A stretch of DNA of 64,000 nt from Colletotrichum lupini (lineage: Eukaryota; Ascomycota; Sordariomycetes; Glomerellales; Glomerellaceae): positions 4,836,001-4,900,000 of the forward strand of contig NC_064678.1 in the NCBI RefSeq assembly GCF_023278565.1, written 5' to 3'. Of this stretch, positions 58,901 through 64,000 are shown piece by piece. Numbering within the stretch: position 1 is the stretch's first letter; every line of letters begins with the position of its first letter. A model generated the notes under the pieces. It saw only the letters and a program-made list of their open reading frames with translations, was not told where the DNA came from and did not search any database. Position numbers and translations under genes: made by a program.

Positions 58901-60077
58901 AGAAAAGCATAGAGCCGCCGCCCGCTGCGACCGTGTTGATGTCCAGCTGCGGCGACTGAATAGTCACACCAGCGGTGGTCGTCTCAAACACATGCTCGTA
59001 CCGCCCCTCGCCGAACCGAGAGACGTCGGTGCTCGTGCCGCCCATGTCGAATCCAATCACGGGGATCTTTGTCTCTTCATCGTACGACGTGATGGCGTAT
59101 CCCACAACACCGCCGGCCGGACCGGATAGAATGGCTTTGAGTCCGGTGAAGTTCTCCACGTCAACCAGGCCGCCGTCGCTTTGCATGAACTCGCATCGGG
59201 CGCCCTTGGCACCTTCTTCTTGCTGAACGCTCCTCGTCCCCAGACCACCTTCGAATCCAGCCTGGAAACCCGAGATGTACTTTTTGATTGCTGGCGTCAG
59301 ATATGCATCCGCGCAAACAGATGTCGCTCGCGAGACCAGCTTGATCATAGGCATGAGTTCGTGGCTGAGAGAAATGTGCTTGAAGCCAATTTCCTTTGCA
59401 ATCTTGCCGACCAAGGCTTCGTGGTCGGGGAAGGTGTAGCCGTGCATTAAACACACCGCAATACTGCGGATACCCGAGTCGTAGACCTCCTGCAACTGAC
59501 TCTTGATAGTTTGTGCCTCGGGACGCTGCAATATCCTCACAGCCTCCCCCGAGGTCCCCTGAACAAGCTCCTCTCGAGCTGCCTCTGGCGTTCCAGCCTT
59601 GGCAGACACTTCAGTTAAATGCCTCGTCGGGTCCTCCGCATAATCCTCCAGCGTAACGCGCTCATCAACCTCGACGACCCTCTCATATAGCACATCCGGC
59701 TTCCGAATCGCCAAGTCAAAGATCTTGGGCCTGCTCTGGTTGCCGATGGCGAGGCAGTCCTTGAACCCCTTTGTCACGACCATGGCGATCTTCTCGCCCT
59801 TGCGCTCCAGCAAAGCGTTCGTGGCTACGGTGGTTCCCATGCGGATGGAATCGATTCTCTTTGTGTCGAGGGCCTCGCCGCGGGGGATTTCCCTGCCGAG
59901 GAAGTGCGACATGATGCGCCGGATTCCCTCGAGGGGCGCATCTTCATAGTTGGCTGGGTCTTCGGAGAGGAGCTTGATGATTGTCTCTTTCCCATTGAGC
60001 TCGCCGACGCAGTCGGTGAAGGTACCGCCGCGGTCGATGGCGATGCGGATGCCGCGGTCTCGTGAGTCTGAAGCCAT
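55937..60077 (-). CDS. 5-oxoprolinase, ATP-hydrolysing (hydantoinase A and B fused)
   Basis: Two exons: 60077-57790 and 57737-55937, separated by a 52-base intron (GTATGT to TATAG). They give 1362 aa in frame. The enzyme opens 5-oxoproline to glutamate using ATP, a step of glutathione turnover. The N-terminal HyuA-like part has DRGGTFTDC (residues 15-23) and [15 protein letters not shown], both phosphate-binding. The intron joins it to the HyuB-like part ([60 protein letters not shown]). ATG 60077 was chosen because [18 protein letters not shown] is the usual N-terminus; an in-frame ATG at 60212 would add 45 residues of unlikely sequence. Cytosolic housekeeping enzyme. Confidence 0.95.
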
Positions 60078-61287
60078 TATGACGGTAGACCTCAAGGATG
60101 TTGGGGTGAGTTCTCGAAGATTATTCAGGCAGGAGTCTTGGTTCACTTTTGCAATTGAAAATATCAGAGAGCGTCCTTGCAAGGCTGAAGCAGAGTTTGA
60201 AGAAGAGTTCAATGGTATAGACGAAGACTAAAGATCATGAATTGAACACGATGATCCGATGACAAATGATATCGGTAGGTATCGACGTCAACGGGATACC
60301 TACCTTACCTTACAACGGAGGGCATTGCCGATAAGATAAGGAGCTTAGGAGCTCCGCACCCCACTACTAGCGTGATATACCCCGCCTTCCGCAGCCGTGG
60401 AGCAGTGGGCGGTGGTGACATGCTAAGGTAGTTGAGTGGAGGCGTTCTTGCACTTCCAGCCGTTAAGGTAATGCAGTGGGGAAGCAATCGCATTCAAGGT
60501 GTGTATCGAAGTACTAGGGAGATAATGTACAGATATCAAAAGAAAATTAATTGGAATGACGAACTAAAAAAGAGTTCACCCACCCGGTGCTGAATTGTAG
60601 GCTACATCTCTTGGTGCTCATGCTGGGAATCGAACTCGAACTCGGAGCCTGTCGTCGAGTAGGCTGTTGGGCGTAGATATTAATTGTTGACCTTGAACCA
60701 CTCCACCACCCAGCCAGTTTGACCTGACCCGTCGACCTAGACGGGCGCCTGCTGGCTGGTGACAGGATTGGAGTTGGCGGGACCTATATGGGTTTTTTGT
60801 GTATTCAGGTGGTGGAATATGCCATGGGATGAAGTGTGGGAAGGTACCTGGGGTATAACCTGTACAGCTACCTCTGTGGTCACGGGTTGGTATGCCATCT
60901 TTCTCCAAGAATACCTAATGCAAAGACGAAGAGTGTCCCTTACTTGGTTTTCAAGGGTGTTTCTTCTCGTCCCTGCCTCTGTTCTATGACAGTGCGACTA
61001 AGCAGAGGCATTATGGCTCTAGTTAACGTGAAGCAATCGTCATTGGCCAAAGAAGGCAGTCCATGAGATGTATATGTGCGTCAATTATTAAGTATGTATG
61101 TATAGTAATCTTGTTCTCGTCCCCAGTGATGCCAAGTTGCCTGGCATCGGTCGTTTCCATGTCTTTCAAGTCATATAGTCTTACAAACAGCGACTGCTCT
61201 GCGCTGCGCTCTCTCGTCTTCGTGTCCGATTGTTGGTACAAAAAGTGTGTATCGCGCCGGCGCCAAAGGGATGAAAAATGGTAGGGA
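60078..61287. other. Intergenic region with tRNA-like fragment
   Basis: Upstream region of 5-oxoprolinase and 3' side of the sorting nexin. Around 60,625-60,715 on the minus strand there are A-box-like (TGGTGGAGTGG) and B-box-like (AGTTCGATTCC) sequences, but stems do not pair. CTACCTTACCTTAC repeats lie near 60,299-60,315. Confidence 0.5.
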
Positions 61288-64000
61288 CTAGTGGGTGACG
61301 ACCCTCACAGCCTGGAGCATCATGCCAAACATGAAGCCTCGCGCCACCTCTTGGATCTGAAGACTGTCAAAGATACGTCCCAATGCGTCGGTCGTCGCTG
61401 CCTGTCCCATAACGCCAGACAAAGCGGCCGGAACACCTCGTTTGATCAGGAGGTTGCGTGCCTTGATGCGCAGTTTCTCCTTCTCCTCCTCTGTCATCTC
61501 GGCAGGCCAGGTGGCCCGCTCCTCATCAGTCGGCATCGTATTCTCTCTCAGCTTGCGAAGGTGGTAAGCGAGTCCTTCGTCCTTGGTGTTGGCGTCGATG
61601 ACGGATTCCTGCATCATCTTTTGGATCGCGATCAAGGACGGGTTTCCGGGTCGCAAAAGGAATGACTTTGCTGCAGCTAGCAAAGTTCGTCGAATGTTCC
61701 AAGCGGATGAGAGCGTGTACATCTCATTGATGATTGCGAAGACTAGCTCAACAGCCACGTTAGTTTCCTGCTCCTGAAGAGGAGAGTATTGTCGTGCAGG
61801 CTTCGCCTCCTTCTTCTTGGACTGCGTCTGCGGAAGACCCGGCGAAAGAGCCCCCATGGAGTTGCGCGGGGAAATGACTTCGTCCATCTTAGCCTGCATG
61901 TCCCCTTGGGTAGGCGACTGGTAGTCTTCAGGCATCTCGTCCGGCGGCGGAGGCAAGTACTGAAGGTTCATGACATCGAGGCTCGTGGATGAGGGAGATC
62001 GAAGGGCGGGTGACTGCAAAGGCGCCAAGCTCGAGGCTCTACTATGTTCGCGACTGCCAGTAGCACTTGGAGTGTTCCTCTCCCAGCGATCGGAACGAGG
62101 CTTGAGGCTGTCTGCCTCGGTATCGCCTCGGGGGTCAAAGCTAGGTCGTCGTTCCATAGGGGCGATCTTGCCTGGCTGGGTTGAGACGATCGAAGATCTT
62201 TGGCTGTCAAGACTGTCCCGGCCTTTCCGAGGACCCACTCCAGACGTCGGCGAAGTCAGTGCTGCGTTTAGACTGGTAGTACTGTCCATCCTTGGTGGTG
62301 TTCCCGTAGACCAGCGATGATTTGTTGTTTGAATTTCCGACAACGAGGATGCGGTGTTCTTTCTTGGGCCAAGACCGATGTTGTTGAACATGCCAGTCAC
62401 GCCGCCAAACACTGCCTTGCCGCCCTCCATGGCACCCTTGGGACCCAATGTCAAGACGTCCAACATGTTCTTGCCAACCGTGTCCCATGGGAGACCTGAC
62501 TTGGAGTTGCTGTGGCCGTGGCCTGAATCTTTCTCAAGGAAGCGTTTCATGCCCTCGCTCTCTGCGAGTGACTTATACCAACAGGCGTCCTTCACATAGC
62601 GCTCCAGTTCACCACGTAGCGACGCCCGCGTGTGCGACTTCCAGTTAGGAAGCGCAGCATGCTGCTCGGTAAAAGCTGTCACGCCCGAAATGTTTGCAAT
62701 ACGTCTCAAGATCTCGTGCAGAGTCTCAAAGTCAGAGTACTGCCTCACAATCATCCAGCCGGGGTAGTGAGACGAAGATGGCTCAATCTGAACCATGTAG
62801 TCCCAATTGGGCTTGCTTCGGATACGGTTGTTGTCGTTGCCATCCTCATACAGAGTGATGGTAGCGTTGTGCAGTGTCAGAGGAAGCTTGCGAGAGCTTT
62901 CCTCAGGAACCTCGGGCTCCTCCTTCGCGGGCGGCACGATCTGGTCAAAGTTCAAAAATTGGGATGCGCTCCCGCTAGAGGCGTGTTTGGATGAAGGCTG
63001 TTTCGGCGACGACTTCTGGCTGGAAGAGTCCGTGACAGGCGAGTGCATGCTTTCCCGCTTAGAAACGTCGGACTCATTCGACCCACTCGAACCATTCGTT
63101 GACGGCTTCTCCGCGAAAGACAAGGACCTCGGTGACAGCTCCCCGGGGGAAGACACAATGTTGCCCTCGGTAGTCTGTACTGTCGGTTTAGACGCCGAGT
63201 CAACGCTCTGTCGCGTCTTGACTCTCTTAGCTTCTTCTTCGGCGATCAGAGCGTTCATTCGCTTCATCTCCTCCATAGCTTCTTCCATCTCTTCATCAGC
63301 TTTGCTGAGCTGTTTCTTGTGTGAGACCAATGATCCTTTGCGGCGCTCGCGTTCCATATCTAAAGAGTTGCGGTTTCCCTTGGTCAGGGCGATGTTGCCG
63401 ACGTTTCCGTCAATATCAATGAAGGCGTTCGCATTGCTGACCGCGCTGGCAGCGCTGGCAGTAGCTGCCTCGGGACCCGTCTGCATGCCAACGTCGATAG
63501 CCTGACTAAAGTCCGGTTCTCCGGCTTCCAACAGGTAGACGATCCAGGCATTGATCCACTCCGGCGACGAGCATGACTGTAAGGTCATCTCAAGAATGAC
63601 TCCTGCCAGGATTTCCCGGAGGAACACGCGAGCAGGGTCGCAATTGTATGCCGACCGTTCCAGAAACCCAAGGAGGTCGTCTGCGACATTGTGGAATTTT
63701 GCAGCCTGTTGAGACCGACTCAGAAGGTTGGCCAGATTCGAGTTGGGGTTTTCTTCGAGGTACTTGGAGATGACCTCTGGGGCTGTCGAGTTCGGTTCGT
63801 TGTTCTGGTCGGTGAAGGCAGAGGACAACTCGGAGAGGAAGACGATGAACATGGACGACGCATTGGTCATGAAGTCGAGGAATGAATCGGCGGGTCGTTT
63901 GCGGTAGAGGTGGTTCGACACGGAGAGGAGGAACGAGTTGAGGAGTCTCCGACAGGAAAGAGGGAACGAGCTGTCCGTCGGAAGAATTGGGTTATACCAC
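61288..64000 (-). CDS. PXA-PX-nexin-C domain protein (sorting nexin), 5' end beyond the window
   Basis: The frame is open from the right edge to the stop at 61,288, over 900 codons without a visible intron; its start lies beyond 64,000. An N-terminal PXA domain (ending near 63,500) includes ARVFLREILAGVILEM. A Glu/Lys-rich coiled coil follows (about 63,330-63,220), then a PX domain at about 62,900-62,520 (IRSKPNWDYMVQIE, GWMIVRQYSDFETLH), which binds phosphoinositides, and a Ser-rich linker. The C-terminal nexin domain (about 61,755-61,310) contains ELVFAIINEMY and ends GFMFGMMLQAVRVVTH. This layout matches the large fungal SNX13/25-like nexins, which act in endosome/vacuole-membrane contact and sorting. 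The RGS-like domain found in animal relatives is not seen here. Confidence 0.9.
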   Translation of the reverse strand, partial: WYNPILPTDSSFPLSCRRLLNSFLLSVSNHLYRKRPADSFLDFMTNASSMFIVFLSELSSAFTDQNNEPNSTAPEVISKYLEENPNSNLANLLSRSQQAAKFHNVADDLLGFLERSAYNCDPARVFLREILAGVILEMTLQSCSSPEWINAWIVYLLEAGEPDFSQAIDVGMQTGPEAATASAASAVSNANAFIDIDGNVGNIALTKGNRNSLDMERERRKGSLVSHKKQLSKADEEMEEAMEEMKRMNALIAEEEAKRVKTRQSVDSASKPTVQTTEGNIVSSPGELSPRSLSFAEKPSTNGSSGSNESDVSKRESMHSPVTDSSSQKSSPKQPSSKHASSGSASQFLNFDQIVPPAKEEPEVPEESSRKLPLTLHNATITLYEDGNDNNRIRSKPNWDYMVQIEPSSSHYPGWMIVRQYSDFETLHEILRRIANISGVTAFTEQHAALPNWKSHTRASLRGELERYVKDACWYKSLAESEGMKRFLEKDSGHGHSNSKSGLPWDTVGKNMLDVLTLGPKGAMEGGKAVFGGVTGMFNNIGLGPRKNTASSLSEIQTTNHRWSTGTPPRMDSTTSLNAALTSPTSGVGPRKGRDSLDSQRSSIVSTQPGKIAPMERRPSFDPRGDTEADSLKPRSDRWERNTPSATGSREHSRASSLAPLQSPALRSPSSTSLDVMNLQYLPPPPDEMPEDYQSPTQGDMQAKMDEVISPRNSMGALSPGLPQTQSKKKEAKPARQYSPLQEQETNVAVELVFAIINEMYTLSSAWNIRRTLLAAAKSFLLRPGNPSLIAIQKMMQESVIDANTKDEGLAYHLRKLRENTMPTDEERATWPAEMTEEEKEKLRIKARNLLIKRGVPAALSGVMGQAATTDALGRIFDSLQIQEVARGFMFGMMLQAVRVVTH

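Noticed and set aside
60625..60715. tRNA-like sequence on the minus strand with A-box and B-box resemblance
   Set aside because: The T-arm 3' strand CCCAG has no matching 5' strand, and the acceptor ends do not pair, so no complete cloverleaf can be drawn.

Overview
The window is nuclear DNA of a filamentous ascomycete, most likely a Sordariomycete. The signs are genes split by short introns with CTGAC/CTAAC-like branch sites, protein families typical of Pezizomycotina (GH55 beta-1,3-glucanase, secreted FAD-linked oxidase, Galpha of the GNA-2 type, fungal Nup2), pyrimidine-rich promoters, and an AT-rich block whose changes follow the repeat-induced point mutation (RIP) pattern. The genus cannot be fixed from the sequence alone.

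Layout. 0-11.8 kb is an accessory-looking stretch: the 5' part of a secreted aspartic-protease-like gene with an altered catalytic motif, a stand-alone thioesterase, a three-exon cytochrome P450, a five-exon secreted FAD-linked oxidase and a BTB/POZ protein. 12.5-17.1 kb holds two conserved genes on the minus strand, a Nit2-type amidase and a five-exon G-protein alpha subunit. 17.1-26.0 kb is a long gene-poor stretch with a GTAC-rich promoter zone, an orphan open frame, a repeat copy ending near 21,381 and a strongly RIP-mutated relative ending at 24,437. 26.0-34.8 kb is compact: spermidine synthase, free-methionine-R-sulfoxide reductase (with a 5-base microexon), a dienelactone-hydrolase-family protein, tRNA-Tyr with an intron, and a LETM1-like mitochondrial protein. 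37.4-48.4 kb carries the GH55 exo-beta-1,3-glucanase, a peroxisomal SCP2-like sterol/lipid carrier and an intronless FG nucleoporin of the Nup2 type. 48.4-55.2 kb is again poorly characterised: a decayed coding relic, an orphan multi-pass membrane protein and a small secreted Ser/Thr-rich protein with a duplicated WNWA motif. 55.9-64 kb has 5-oxoprolinase and most of a PXA-PX-nexin protein that runs off the right edge.

How the genes work together. Most are independent housekeeping genes. Three have links to sulfur and glutathione or nitrogen metabolism (Nit2-type amidase, fRMsr, 5-oxoprolinase), but they are not clustered. The thioesterase, P450 and FAD oxidase resemble tailoring genes of secondary metabolism, yet no polyketide or peptide synthase lies in the window, so a cluster is only a possibility.

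Most exon joins below were derived by hand from splice signals, reading phase and family similarity. Each multi-exon model listed keeps an open frame across all its joins.
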